Counted from the stretch's first letter, positions 28,101 to 35,386 are shown. The stretch is DNA of 64,000 bases from Streptomyces vinaceus (GCF_008704935.1 NZ_CP023692.1:558001-622000); one strand, 5' to 3'. A program made the numbers and translations. Notes: generated by a model from the letters alone, not told the origin.

Positions 28101-31100
28101 CCGAGCGGGGCAGCTCCTGCCGCGCCGGCACCCGCGCCCGCGGCTCCTGCCCCGGCGGCTTCCAGGGCGGCAGCCACACCGGCAGCCGTACCGGCATCCC
28201 CTCCGGCTCCGGCCCCGGCACCAGCCGGGCCCGCGGCGGCCACGGTGCTGCGGCGGATGCGGGTGGAGGAGGTGCCGGTCGCCGCGGCCGACGGGGATCC
28301 CGGCGTGCTGCGGGGGCTGCGGATCGCAGTCGTCGACGACGGGCAGGGCGTGGCGCTCGCGCTCTGCGGGGCCCTGGAAGCACACGGGGCCCGGGGGGAG
28401 GTGGTGGCCCGGGCCGACGCCGGATTCGACGCCCTCGTCGACCTGTCCGCGCTCCGGGCCGGCCAGGAGCCCGTGCTCCCGGCCGCCTTCGCGGGGTACA
28501 AGCGAGCCCTCACCGGCGGTGTCCGCCGGCTGCTCCTCGGCTCCACCCCCGGGAGCGGCCTGCACGGCTTCGCCCGCAGCGCCGCCCTGGAGTTCCCCGG
28601 CACCCTGGTCCGGGCCGTGGACCTCCACCCCAAGGAGGACCCGGCGCGCACGGCCGCCCAGTTGCTCGCCGAGCTGTGCGACCAGGGCGACGGGCTCACC
28701 TCGGTCGGATACACCGCCCAGGGGCTGCGGATCACCCAGCGCCCGGTCCCGGCGCCCCTCCGTTCCTCCGGCGAAGCTCCGGGCGTCACGCTCGGCGGAA
28801 GTGCGCTCGGGCCCGGGTCCGTCGTCTTGCTGACCGGTGGCGGCCGGGGGATCACGGCCCGGACCGCGGTCGCTCTGGCCCGGGCCACCGGCTGCCACGT
28901 CGAGCTGGTGGGGCGCACGCCCGAACCCGTCGGCCGGGACGACGAGTTCGTGCACGCCGGTGACCGGGTGGCGCTGCGAGCCGCCCTCATCGGGAGCGGG
29001 CTGCGCACCCCCGCCGAGATCGAGGCCGCGGCCTCGCGGATCCTGGCCGAGCGGGAGGTGCGGGCCACGCTGGCCGCCCTCGCCGGGGCCGCCGCGTCCG
29101 TCCGGTACCACTGCGCCGACGTCACCGACGCGCAGGCCGTACGGGCCGTCGTGGCCGACGTACGGGCCCGGCACGGCCGGCTCGACGGCATCGTCCACGG
29201 CGCCGGGACCCTGCGCGACGGACTGCTCGCCGACAAGGAACCGGCGGTGTTCGCGGAGGTGTTCACCACCAAGGTGGCCGGCGCCCGGAACCTGGCGGCC
29301 GCGGCGGCCGAGCACGGCGACGCCCCCGCCCCGGCCTTCCTGGCCCTCTTCGGCAGCGTCGCCGGGGTGTACGGGAACCGCGGCCAGAGCGACTACGCCG
29401 CCGCCAACGACGCCCTCGACGGGCTCGCGCTCACCTGGGCCGACTCCTTCCCGGGCCGGGTCCTCTCCGTCGACTGGGGCCCCTGGGCTGCCGAGGCGGG
29501 CGGGATGGTCACCCCGGAGCTGGAGCGGGCGTACGCCCGGCGCGGCATCCCCCTCATCTCCCCGAGGCCGGGACCGCCGCCTTCCTCGCGGAGCTCGCGT
29601 ACGGAGGCGACGTACAGGTGGTCCTCATGGCGGAGGAGGGCGCCGGCCATGAGTGAGCGACAGCGGCGCGGCCCCCGACCGGGCGACGCGGCCATCGTCG
29701 GTATGGGCGCCGTCTTCCCCGGCGCCGCCGACCTCGCGGCCTACCGGCGCAATCTGCTCGCCGGTACGGACTCCATCTCCGAGGTGCCGCCGGGTCGTTG
29801 GGATCCGGAGGTCTACTACGCACCGGAGGGGGCCGCCGGGCCGGTGCGCGGGGACCGGTTCTACTGCCGGCGCGGCGGCTTCGTCGACGGGCTCGCGGCC
29901 TTCGACCCGACCCGGTTCGGGATCATGCCGGCCGCCGTGGAGGGGGCCGAGCCGGACCAGATGCTGGCCCTGCACGCGACGGCCGAGGCGATCGCGGACG
30001 CGGGCGGCGAGGACCGGCTGCCGGCCGACCGCTCCCGGATCGGGGTGGTGCTGGGGCGCGGCGGGTTCATGGGGGTGGCGACGGCCCGGCTCGACCAACG
30101 GGTGCGTACGGCGCACCAGTTGGCGCAGACCCTGCGCGAGCTCGCGCCCGAGCTCGGTGAGCGCAGGATCTCCGAGGTGCGGTCCGCCTTCCAGGAGGCG
30201 CTCGGCCCGGAGCGGCCGGACGCCTCGATCGGTCTGGTGCCGAGTTTCACCGCGGCCCGGACGGCCAACCGGCTGGACTTCCGCGGCCCCGCCTACACCC
30301 TCGACGCGGCCTGTGCCTCCTCCCTCCTGGCCGTGGACCAGGCGGTGGGGCTGCTGGCGGGCGGGCGGTGCGACGCGGTGGTCGCGGGAGCGGTCCACCA
30401 CTGCCACATCGCCACGCTGTGGAGCGTGTTCACGCAGCTCCGGGCGCTGAGCCCGAGCGAGCTGATCCGGCCCTTCGACCGGCGGGCGGACGGAACCCTG
30501 CTCTCCGAGGGCACGGGCGTGGTGCTGCTGAAGCGGCTGGCCGACGCGGAACGCGACGGCGACCGGATCTACGCGGTGATCCGCGGCACCGGAGTGGCCG
30601 GGGACGGCCGGGCGGCCAGTCTGATGAGCCCACTGGTCGCCGGCCAGGTGCGGGCGCTGGAGCGGGCGTGGCGGGAGGCCGGCCTGGACCCGCGGGCCCC
30701 GGGCGCGCTGGGGCTGCTGGAGGCGCACGGCACCGGCACACCCGTGGGCGATGCGGCGGAACTGGACACGCTGGCCCAGGTGTTCGGCCCGTACGAGAGC
30801 GCGCGAGGCCCCCGAATCGGCTTCGGCTCGGTGAAGTCGATGGTGGGGCACACCATGCAGGCCTCGGGTATGGCCGGTCTGATCAAGGCGGCGCTCGCCG
30901 TGTACGAGGGGGTGCTGCCGCCGACGCTGCACCTGGAGGAACCGCACGCGGACCTGGCCCGGACGCGGATGCGGCCCGTGACGGCGGCGGAGCCGTGGGA
31001 GCGGGGGGCGCAGCCGCGCCGGGCGGGGGTCAACGCGTTCGGGTTCGGCGGGATCAACGCCCATGCGGTGCTGGAGGAGGCCCCGGGATCCACCGCGGCC

Positions 31101-34100
31101 GCGCCGCCCGTACGCCGCTTCCTGCCCCTGGGCTCCGCGGGCGGGCCGGTGGCGGGGGCCGGGGCGCGGGAGGACGTACTGCTGCTCGGCGCGGACGGGC
31201 CGGCGGAGCTGGCGGAGCTGCTGGCCGCCGGCTCGGGGTCGGCGGGCGACGGGCCGTGCCGGCTGGCCGTGCTCGGGCCGACCCCGCAGCGCCTCGCGCT
31301 CGCCGCCAAGGCGGTGGCGCGCGGCAGGGCCTGGCGCGGCCGGGGGGACGTGTGGTTCACCCCGGAGCCACTGGGCGGGGCCACGGCCTTCCTGTTCCCG
31401 GGTCTGGAGCCGGAGTTCGCGCCGGTTCTGGACGACGTCGCGGACCGGATGGGGCTGGAGCGGCCCCGCCTCGGCCGGGGCTCCGAGCTGATGGAACGGG
31501 CGCTGGACGCCCTCGCCACCGGCCGGTTCTACGCCCGGATCCTGCCCGGACTCGGCGTCACGGCCGATGTGCTGGCCGGGCACAGTCTCGGCGAGTGGGC
31601 GGCGATGGTGGCCGGCGGGATGTACCCGCAGGACGCGGCCGACTCCTTCCTGGACTCGCTGCGGCCGGGTTCGCTGAAGGTTCCGGACCTCGTGTACGCG
31701 GCGCTGGGCTGCGGGGCGCGCCGGGCGGAGGGTGCGCTGCACGGCGTGGACGGGGTGGTGGTCAGCCACGACAACTGCCCGCACCAGTCGGTGGTGTGCG
31801 GGGACCCCCAAGGGGTCGGGCAGGTCCTGGAGCGGCTGCGCCGGGAGAGGGTCCTGGGCCAGGAGCTGCCGTTCCGTTCGGGTTTCCACACGCCGATGTG
31901 GGAGCCGTACCTGGGGCAGGTCCGGGCGGCGTTCGCGCGGCTGCCGCTGCGCCGGGGTGATCTGCCGGTGTGGTCGGCGACGACGTGCGCGCCGTTCCCG
32001 GTGGAGCCTTCGGCGGTACGGGAGCTGGTGGTGCGGCACCTGCTGGAGCCGGTGCGCTTCCGGGAGTTGACGCTCCGCCTGTACGAGGAGGCGGGGGTCA
32101 GGACGTTCGTGACGATGGGTCCGGGCAGTCTGCCGGGGTTCGTGGAGGACACGCTGCGCGACCGCCCGCACCTTTCGGTGGCCACGTCCTCCCCGCGCCT
32201 GTCGGGGCTGGCCGCCCTGCGGCGCACCTGCGCCGCCCTGTGGGCCGAGGGCCACGCCCCGCGCTGGGACCGCCTCGGCGACCCGGCCCCCGCCGACGCC
32301 GCCGTCCTCGCCCCCGCCGCCCGCAAGGCCGTACGGGGGCGGCCCGTTCCCCTGGACCTCGGCTCCCCGCTGGTCCGTCTCGGCGCGGCGGCCCGCGCCC
32401 GGCTGGGCGGCCTGTCGGCCGGTCCCCGCCCGATGCCGCGGCAGGAGCCGGGCAGGCCGGTGCGGGCCGCCGCGCCGGAGGCGGACCGGGCCGCGGCCGC
32501 CGATCCGGCGTCGCGTCCCGCCCCGTCTCCCGCCCCGCGTACGGCCCCGACTGCCGCCCGGCGTCCGGGGCCGGTTCCCGGCGCCGGTGCGCCGGAGGGG
32601 GCCGGGGCGCTGCGGCTGAGGGTGTCGCTCGACGCGCTGCCCTACGTACGCGATCACTGCGTGTACCTGCAGCCCGACGGGTGGGCGGAGGACTCCGACC
32701 GGTTCCCGGTCGTGCCCATGACGACCATGCTGGAGCTGGCCGCCGACGCGGCGCGCCGGTACGCCCCGCCGGGCGCGGTCCTCCTCGGCTACGAGGACGT
32801 ACGGGCCGTGCGGTGGCTGCCCGCCGCGCCCGCCCTCGACGTCGGGGTCGGTGTCCGCGCCGAGGGGCCCGGACGGATCCGGGTCGGGATCGGGCCGTAC
32901 GCCTCCGTCGTCGTCCTGCTGGGCCCCGCCCACGGGCAGCCGCCCGCACCCGATCCCGCGCCGCTGCGCGATCCGGGCCCCGCGCCCGTCAGTGCCGAGG
33001 CCCTGTACCGGGACCGGTGGATGTTCCACGGGCCCCGCTTCGCCGGGGTCCACGAGGTCCGGGCCGTCGGATCGGACGGCATCCACGGGGTCCTGCGCGC
33101 CCTCCCCGACCCGGGCGCGCTGCTCGACGCCGCCGGGCAGCTCTTCGGGCACTGGATGCAACTACGGCTTCCCGTCGACCGGTTGGTGTTCCCCGCCACC
33201 GTCGACCGGATCCGGTTCTACGGACCCCCGCCCCCGCCGCACGCGCTGGTCACCGCCACCGCACGGATCCGGGAGGTCGGCGAGGTCACCGTCCGCGGCG
33301 ACCTCGAACTCCTCGACTCCGCAGGCCGGTTGTGGTCCCGGATCGAGGGCTGGACGTACCGCCGCTTCGGGGCGGACGAGCGGGTGTGGCCCATGAAGTT
33401 CACCCCGGAGGTGTGCGGCATCGGCGAACCCCAGCCCGCCGGCTGGTGCCTGGCCCGCCGGCGGTGGACAGACCCCGCCTCGCAGGAGCTGGTGATGCGC
33501 CGCTACCTCGGCGCCGCCGAGCGGGCGGCGTACGAGCGGCTGGCGCCGCGCGCCCGCGCGCCGTGGCTGCTGGGCCGCATCGCCGCCAAGGACGCGCTGC
33601 GGCAACTGCTCTGGGACGGCGGCGCCGGTCCGGTGTTCCCCGTGGAGGTCCCGGTCGGCAACGATCCGGCCGGGCGGCCCGTCCCCGGGGGCGCCTTGGC
33701 CCGCGGGTTCCGGCTGTCGATCGCGCACAAGGACCGGGTGGCCGTGGCCCTCGCCCATCCCTCGCACCCCGTCGGCATCGACGTGGAGCCGGTGACCACC
33801 GATCCCGAGGCGCTGATCCGGATCGCGTTCACGCCGGCCGAGCTGCTCCTCGCCGAGGAGCGGGCCGCCCGCGAGGGGTCCGGGCTGGCGGCCGCCCTCA
33901 CCGCCCTGTGGTGCGCGAAGGAGGCAGCCGCCAAGGCCGGCGGCGCCGGGATCGGCGGCCGGCCGCGGGACTGGCGGGTCGCCGAGGACCCCGGGTCCGG
34001 TGGGCTGCTGGTGTCCTCGCCCGAGGGGCTGCCGTATCCGGTTCGTATCGCCGCACTGCCCCCTGCCGGGACCGAGAGCGCGACCGGCTCCGGCTCCGGC

Positions 34101-34190
34101 GAGTACCTCGTCGCCTGGACCGCCCACCCCGCGGTCCCCTCCCCCGTCCCCTTCCACCTCACGGAGACCAGCCATGGCCACCACCACTGA
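22107..34190 (+). CDS. Iterative lipid/polyketide synthase, two genes read as one 4027-residue frame
   Basis: As sequenced this is one 4027-codon frame, probably two genes joined by a base deletion near 29,562. The upstream part resembles PUFA/heterocyst-glycolipid-type synthases. It has two FMN TIM-barrel-like modules (about 48-300 and 320-650, nitronate monooxygenase / PfaD-type enoyl reductase), KS (692-1131; Cys880, His1015, His1055), AT (1238-1565; Ser1333 in GHSYGE), and a Pro/Ala linker. An ACP (LSIDSIKR, Ser1932) and KR (TGGGRGI near 2243, Tyr2430 in SDYAAAND) follow. The downstream part (from residue 2515) is described at 29649-34190. Substrates are probably acetyl/malonyl units extended iteratively. 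The GTG start has GAGGA six bases upstream. The last codons overlap the ACP gene. Confidence 0.85.
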   Translation: MTPQPMPSPQSGEPSPRPAGTRPADARRAHPQPSDPLSPDPRDTVVALSPFEEPQPRIVIAAERAGSLGLLDLGRDPDAARAALAELARRLGPGRRHGVRVPAGCPLGPQELPAEVDTVLLADPAEHTAERVAAWAAAPGRPRIWAEATGLAQARAAVAAGAGAVVAKGHEGGGRVGGATTFVLLQQLLAGPGLGVPVIACGGIGPHTAAAAVAGGAAGVLVDVQLALTSEGVAGLPAEVAAAVRAMDGSETRLVDGYRVYARPDLPSPEGPVAALLGARDLRTQLLPVGQDAAAAARLAARHRTTGGVLQALRAAVTGHLAAVARSRPLMAARPVAQGPMTRVSDQAAFAEAVAAAGGVPYLALAVMEGQDVRRLLAETAERLGDRPWGVGLLGFAPAELRREQLAAVAGTRPPYAIIAGGTPAQAAPLEAAGTLTHLHVPSPGLLERYLAEGARRFVFEGLECGGHVGPRASFPLWEEQIERLLACPEPEALDVLFAGGIHDERSAAMAVAAAAPLAERGARIGVLMGTAYLFTEEAVAAGAVTPRFQRAALECTDTVLLHTAPGHATRCADTPYAHTFEETRQRLAQGGTEPREMWEELERLNLGRLRIASKGLRRGERDRLEPVDEERQYAEGLFMLGQAATLRGGTTTVAALHAQVTEGATRLLERRARELAGAGEQAGGGAGDPLDIAIVGMACAYPGAPDLAGFWAQVLSGRDAVTEVPAERWDPALYYDTDPARAGERTPSRWGGFLDPVPFDALAHGIPPSSLAGIEPVQLLALEISGRALVDAGYGKDRAFDRSRTSVVFGAEAGTELAGAYGLRALHPAYLGDLPPALDEQLPRLTEDSFPGILANVIAGRVANRLDLGGANCTVDAACASSLAALDLACRQLRDGDSDMVLCGGADVHNGINDYLLFASVRALSPGGRCRPFDSAADGIALGEGVGALVLKRLADAERDGDRVYAVIKAVGASSDGRSLGLTAPRPEGQRRALERAYARAGVSPREVGLVEAHGTGTVVGDSTELGVLSEVFTAAGAGVGTCALGSVKSQLGHTKCAAGLAGLIKAARAVHAGVRPPTLHIERPNPAWRAETSPFVFDTEARPWAVPVERRIAGVSAFGFGGTNYHAVLAGYAGAQEPEQCREDWPAELFCFRGEDRRAAGRAMARLAARLEENDAAGRPWALRDLASEACAAGSGPVRVAVVAAGLDELAARLERARGFTAGEGVHVREESAEPGQVAFLFPGQGSQRVGMLGDLYMAFPGLRGLLDEAPEPVVSAMFPPAVFTAEERTAQREAVTDTRVAQPALGLAGAAAHLLLGRLGVRPDCVAGHSYGELTALWAAGAYDTESLLRLSARRAEAIRAAAGEDPGAMAAVSAAPEEVREVAERAGCVVANHNAPRQCAISGPAAAVAAAVESLRAAGVPAQLLPVACAFHSPVVAEAAAALTAELAGTVVADAAVPVWSNTTASPYPADAEGVRALLSRQVAEPVRFVDEVEAMYAAGVRTFVEVGPGRVLSGLVGRILADRPHTVVPLDVPGEHGLTRLVTALAELAAAGVPITPEPLFRGRTSALPDRAPRRPGWLVDGHLTRTAAGAPVPGGLRPPRRVDAPAPPAAPAAAGAAVPAPAAAAGFTWETAPDATPAPDAAAVGTPGPAWQAEPAPHAASGPVPGPAGDRAPYPAAPSPAAHAWPPASGAASGPSAAPGSVRHGAAASGQVPAPAPAGYAAPDARHEVLLEYLRGSRELIEAQRAVLLGYLGTAPAPGGGPTHPGGPADTVGARARPGARAAGADGRGPTGYPDALARPADAQAWPGDDPGGAQAWPPGTWELANGQVPTAPAHAQAWSAGGETGVNGYGAAHPAGAEAVGGADSAEYAGAPASADAPGSGEPVGAGSAEEVMEAVLEIVHTRTGYPRDMLDPELDLEADLSIDSIKRVEIIGALADRIGLPTDPGSGSGESAVEELSRIKTLRGVVDWITSHTPAPAAPARGTTPAASAAPSGAAPAAPAPAPAAPAPAASRAAATPAAVPASPPAPAPAPAGPAAATVLRRMRVEEVPVAAADGDPGVLRGLRIAVVDDGQGVALALCGALEAHGARGEVVARADAGFDALVDLSALRAGQEPVLPAAFAGYKRALTGGVRRLLLGSTPGSGLHGFARSAALEFPGTLVRAVDLHPKEDPARTAAQLLAELCDQGDGLTSVGYTAQGLRITQRPVPAPLRSSGEAPGVTLGGSALGPGSVVLLTGGGRGITARTAVALARATGCHVELVGRTPEPVGRDDEFVHAGDRVALRAALIGSGLRTPAEIEAAASRILAEREVRATLAALAGAAASVRYHCADVTDAQAVRAVVADVRARHGRLDGIVHGAGTLRDGLLADKEPAVFAEVFTTKVAGARNLAAAAAEHGDAPAPAFLALFGSVAGVYGNRGQSDYAAANDALDGLALTWADSFPGRVLSVDWGPWAAEAGGMVTPELERAYARRGIPLISPRPGPPPSSRSSRTEATYRWSSWRRRAPAMSERQRRGPRPGDAAIVGMGAVFPGAADLAAYRRNLLAGTDSISEVPPGRWDPEVYYAPEGAAGPVRGDRFYCRRGGFVDGLAAFDPTRFGIMPAAVEGAEPDQMLALHATAEAIADAGGEDRLPADRSRIGVVLGRGGFMGVATARLDQRVRTAHQLAQTLRELAPELGERRISEVRSAFQEALGPERPDASIGLVPSFTAARTANRLDFRGPAYTLDAACASSLLAVDQAVGLLAGGRCDAVVAGAVHHCHIATLWSVFTQLRALSPSELIRPFDRRADGTLLSEGTGVVLLKRLADAERDGDRIYAVIRGTGVAGDGRAASLMSPLVAGQVRALERAWREAGLDPRAPGALGLLEAHGTGTPVGDAAELDTLAQVFGPYESARGPRIGFGSVKSMVGHTMQASGMAGLIKAALAVYEGVLPPTLHLEEPHADLARTRMRPVTAAEPWERGAQPRRAGVNAFGFGGINAHAVLEEAPGSTAAAPPVRRFLPLGSAGGPVAGAGAREDVLLLGADGPAELAELLAAGSGSAGDGPCRLAVLGPTPQRLALAAKAVARGRAWRGRGDVWFTPEPLGGATAFLFPGLEPEFAPVLDDVADRMGLERPRLGRGSELMERALDALATGRFYARILPGLGVTADVLAGHSLGEWAAMVAGGMYPQDAADSFLDSLRPGSLKVPDLVYAALGCGARRAEGALHGVDGVVVSHDNCPHQSVVCGDPQGVGQVLERLRRERVLGQELPFRSGFHTPMWEPYLGQVRAAFARLPLRRGDLPVWSATTCAPFPVEPSAVRELVVRHLLEPVRFRELTLRLYEEAGVRTFVTMGPGSLPGFVEDTLRDRPHLSVATSSPRLSGLAALRRTCAALWAEGHAPRWDRLGDPAPADAAVLAPAARKAVRGRPVPLDLGSPLVRLGAAARARLGGLSAGPRPMPRQEPGRPVRAAAPEADRAAAADPASRPAPSPAPRTAPTAARRPGPVPGAGAPEGAGALRLRVSLDALPYVRDHCVYLQPDGWAEDSDRFPVVPMTTMLELAADAARRYAPPGAVLLGYEDVRAVRWLPAAPALDVGVGVRAEGPGRIRVGIGPYASVVVLLGPAHGQPPAPDPAPLRDPGPAPVSAEALYRDRWMFHGPRFAGVHEVRAVGSDGIHGVLRALPDPGALLDAAGQLFGHWMQLRLPVDRLVFPATVDRIRFYGPPPPPHALVTATARIREVGEVTVRGDLELLDSAGRLWSRIEGWTYRRFGADERVWPMKFTPEVCGIGEPQPAGWCLARRRWTDPASQELVMRRYLGAAERAAYERLAPRARAPWLLGRIAAKDALRQLLWDGGAGPVFPVEVPVGNDPAGRPVPGGALARGFRLSIAHKDRVAVALAHPSHPVGIDVEPVTTDPEALIRIAFTPAELLLAEERAAREGSGLAAALTALWCAKEAAAKAGGAGIGGRPRDWRVAEDPGSGGLLVSSPEGLPYPVRIAALPPAGTESATGSGSGEYLVAWTAHPAVPSPVPFHLTETSHGHHH
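29559..29656 (+). other. Suspected one-base deletion joining two synthase genes
   Basis: Up to about 29,561 the reading frame gives normal KR C-terminal sequence (YARRGIPLIS). After that the frame turns into Arg/Ser/Pro-rich sequence typical of a wrong frame. The +2 frame instead reads EAGTAAFLAELAYGGD and ends in TGA at 29654-29656. Adding one G at TCCCCG/AGG restores it. The next ATG at 29649 would then overlap that stop by eight bases (ATGAGTGA). Confidence 0.7.
29649..34190 (+). CDS. Second synthase gene as probably encoded natively: KS-AT-DH-phosphopantetheinyl transferase
   Basis: Starting at the ATG of the ATGAGTGA overlap gives a 1513-residue protein. It has a second KS (about 12-470; Cys222, His360, His401) and an acyltransferase-like domain (about 575-880; Ser646 in GHSLGEW, but FPGLEP where the usual FPGQGS stands). 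A Pro/Ala-rich linker follows, then a double-hotdog dehydratase-like region (about 990-1250; His1003 in YVRDHCVY) and a C-terminal 4'-phosphopantetheinyl transferase (about 1290-1500; GIDVEP near 1376, WCAKEAAAK near 1421). The transferase could activate both the built-in ACP and the free ACP encoded next. In this sequence it is in frame with the upstream gene, so a fused product is formally possible. Confidence 0.7.
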   Translation: MSERQRRGPRPGDAAIVGMGAVFPGAADLAAYRRNLLAGTDSISEVPPGRWDPEVYYAPEGAAGPVRGDRFYCRRGGFVDGLAAFDPTRFGIMPAAVEGAEPDQMLALHATAEAIADAGGEDRLPADRSRIGVVLGRGGFMGVATARLDQRVRTAHQLAQTLRELAPELGERRISEVRSAFQEALGPERPDASIGLVPSFTAARTANRLDFRGPAYTLDAACASSLLAVDQAVGLLAGGRCDAVVAGAVHHCHIATLWSVFTQLRALSPSELIRPFDRRADGTLLSEGTGVVLLKRLADAERDGDRIYAVIRGTGVAGDGRAASLMSPLVAGQVRALERAWREAGLDPRAPGALGLLEAHGTGTPVGDAAELDTLAQVFGPYESARGPRIGFGSVKSMVGHTMQASGMAGLIKAALAVYEGVLPPTLHLEEPHADLARTRMRPVTAAEPWERGAQPRRAGVNAFGFGGINAHAVLEEAPGSTAAAPPVRRFLPLGSAGGPVAGAGAREDVLLLGADGPAELAELLAAGSGSAGDGPCRLAVLGPTPQRLALAAKAVARGRAWRGRGDVWFTPEPLGGATAFLFPGLEPEFAPVLDDVADRMGLERPRLGRGSELMERALDALATGRFYARILPGLGVTADVLAGHSLGEWAAMVAGGMYPQDAADSFLDSLRPGSLKVPDLVYAALGCGARRAEGALHGVDGVVVSHDNCPHQSVVCGDPQGVGQVLERLRRERVLGQELPFRSGFHTPMWEPYLGQVRAAFARLPLRRGDLPVWSATTCAPFPVEPSAVRELVVRHLLEPVRFRELTLRLYEEAGVRTFVTMGPGSLPGFVEDTLRDRPHLSVATSSPRLSGLAALRRTCAALWAEGHAPRWDRLGDPAPADAAVLAPAARKAVRGRPVPLDLGSPLVRLGAAARARLGGLSAGPRPMPRQEPGRPVRAAAPEADRAAAADPASRPAPSPAPRTAPTAARRPGPVPGAGAPEGAGALRLRVSLDALPYVRDHCVYLQPDGWAEDSDRFPVVPMTTMLELAADAARRYAPPGAVLLGYEDVRAVRWLPAAPALDVGVGVRAEGPGRIRVGIGPYASVVVLLGPAHGQPPAPDPAPLRDPGPAPVSAEALYRDRWMFHGPRFAGVHEVRAVGSDGIHGVLRALPDPGALLDAAGQLFGHWMQLRLPVDRLVFPATVDRIRFYGPPPPPHALVTATARIREVGEVTVRGDLELLDSAGRLWSRIEGWTYRRFGADERVWPMKFTPEVCGIGEPQPAGWCLARRRWTDPASQELVMRRYLGAAERAAYERLAPRARAPWLLGRIAAKDALRQLLWDGGAGPVFPVEVPVGNDPAGRPVPGGALARGFRLSIAHKDRVAVALAHPSHPVGIDVEPVTTDPEALIRIAFTPAELLLAEERAAREGSGLAAALTALWCAKEAAAKAGGAGIGGRPRDWRVAEDPGSGGLLVSSPEGLPYPVRIAALPPAGTESATGSGSGEYLVAWTAHPAVPSPVPFHLTETSHGHHH

Positions 34191-34536
34191 CGTCCTCGCC
34201 GAGATCACCGGCATGCTCGTGGAGATCCTCGGCGACGAGTTCCTCATCGCGGACGAGGTCACCATGAGTACGAGCTTCAACGAGGATCTCGCCCTGGAGA
34301 GCATCGAGTTCGTCGCCCTCGCCGAGCTGCTGTACGAGCGCTACGGCTCCGAGGTGGACCTGATGGGCTTCCTCGCAGAGAAGGACATGGACGCGATCCT
34401 GGCCATGTCGGTCGGTGACCTCGTCACCCACATCACCCTCGTCACCCACGCCTCCCTGGCCCGCACGTCCTCAGCGGCGGCCGGTTCCACGGCGAGGGCG
34501 ACGGCGACGGCCTCCGCGACGCCCACGGCCGGCTGA
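34174..34536 (+). CDS. Discrete acyl carrier protein
   Basis: This 120-residue protein has a normal ACP of about 85 residues, with the phosphopantetheine serine at Ser43 in DLALESIEF, plus an unusual Ser/Thr/Ala-rich tail of about 30 residues. It overlaps the end of the synthase gene by 17 bases and has GGAG upstream, so it is probably translated with it. It likely carries acyl intermediates of the lipid pathway, either for loading or for release to the hydrolase and tailoring enzymes downstream. Confidence 0.9.
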   Translation: MATTTDVLAEITGMLVEILGDEFLIADEVTMSTSFNEDLALESIEFVALAELLYERYGSEVDLMGFLAEKDMDAILAMSVGDLVTHITLVTHASLARTSSAAAGSTARATATASATPTAG

Positions 34537-34543
34537 GCCCCCC

Positions 34544-35386
34544 ATGGCCTTCGTCCCCGCGAACTCCCTCCGCTTCCACGTCCAGCGGCTCCCGGCCACC
34601 GCCGGGGCCGCCGGCCCCGGCCGTCCCGTCGTCGTGTTCCTGCACGGGCTGGTCGTGGACAACCTGTCCTCCTTCTACTGCCCCCTGGCCGTCCCGGTGG
34701 CCAGGGCGGGCCACGAGGCCGTCCTCTACGACCTCCGCGGCCACGGCCGCACCGAGCGCCCGGCCACCGGCTACGACAGCCGGACCGCCGTCCGGGACCT
34801 GGTCTCCCTGCTCGGCGCGCTGGACCTCGGGCACCGCCCGGTGCACCTGGTCGGCAACAGCTACGGCGGCACCCTGGCCCTGCACGCCGCCCTCGACCGC
34901 CCGGACCTCGTCGCCGGGCTGACCCTGCTCGAACCACCCCTCGGCGGGGCCTGGGTGGAGAACATGGTGGACACCCTGTCGGCGGCGGCGCTCAGCCTGG
35001 AGGACAGTCCGGTCCCCGCGGAGCTGCTCACCCTGCGGCTGCGCAAGGCGGCCAACCTGACCTCCATCGCCGACGCCCTGCTGAACCGGACCAGCCTGAT
35101 CGACGACATCGCGGCGAGCCGCACCTTCACGGCGGCCGACTTCGCCCGGCTGGACGTCCCCACCCAGATCGTCTGCGGCGAGCACTCCGAACTCGTGCCG
35201 GGCGCACTGGAACTGGTCCGCCACGCGCCCCGCGCCACGATCGAGATCCTGCCGGGCCTGGGCCACGACGTACTGAAGGAGAGCAGCGGGGTCCTACGGG
35301 AGACCGTGCTCGCCCATCTCGAAGCGACGGCGGCGGACGCGGCCCGGACGGCGCGCGCCCCGCGGGCGGGAGCTCTGGTCCGATGA
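34544..35386 (+). CDS. Alpha/beta-fold hydrolase (possible thioesterase of the lipid operon)
   Basis: This 280-residue alpha/beta hydrolase has the oxyanion HG motif (FLHGLVVDN), the nucleophile elbow GNSYGG with Ser106, and the late histidine in GLGHDVL. The acid is likely Glu or Asp in CGEHSELVP. In a synthase operon that lacks a thioesterase domain, release of the lipid from the ACP is its probable job; this is inferred from position only. It starts 7 bases after the ACP stop and overlaps the glycosyltransferase start by four bases. Confidence 0.85.
   Translation: MAFVPANSLRFHVQRLPATAGAAGPGRPVVVFLHGLVVDNLSSFYCPLAVPVARAGHEAVLYDLRGHGRTERPATGYDSRTAVRDLVSLLGALDLGHRPVHLVGNSYGGTLALHAALDRPDLVAGLTLLEPPLGGAWVENMVDTLSAAALSLEDSPVPAELLTLRLRKAANLTSIADALLNRTSLIDDIAASRTFTAADFARLDVPTQIVCGEHSELVPGALELVRHAPRATIEILPGLGHDVLKESSGVLRETVLAHLEATAADAARTARAPRAGALVR

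Noticed and set aside
25119..33161. Two long minus-strand frames (25119-29315 and 29625-33161)
   Set aside because: They mirror the synthase coding strand, show no family motifs and have the biased composition of antisense shadows.
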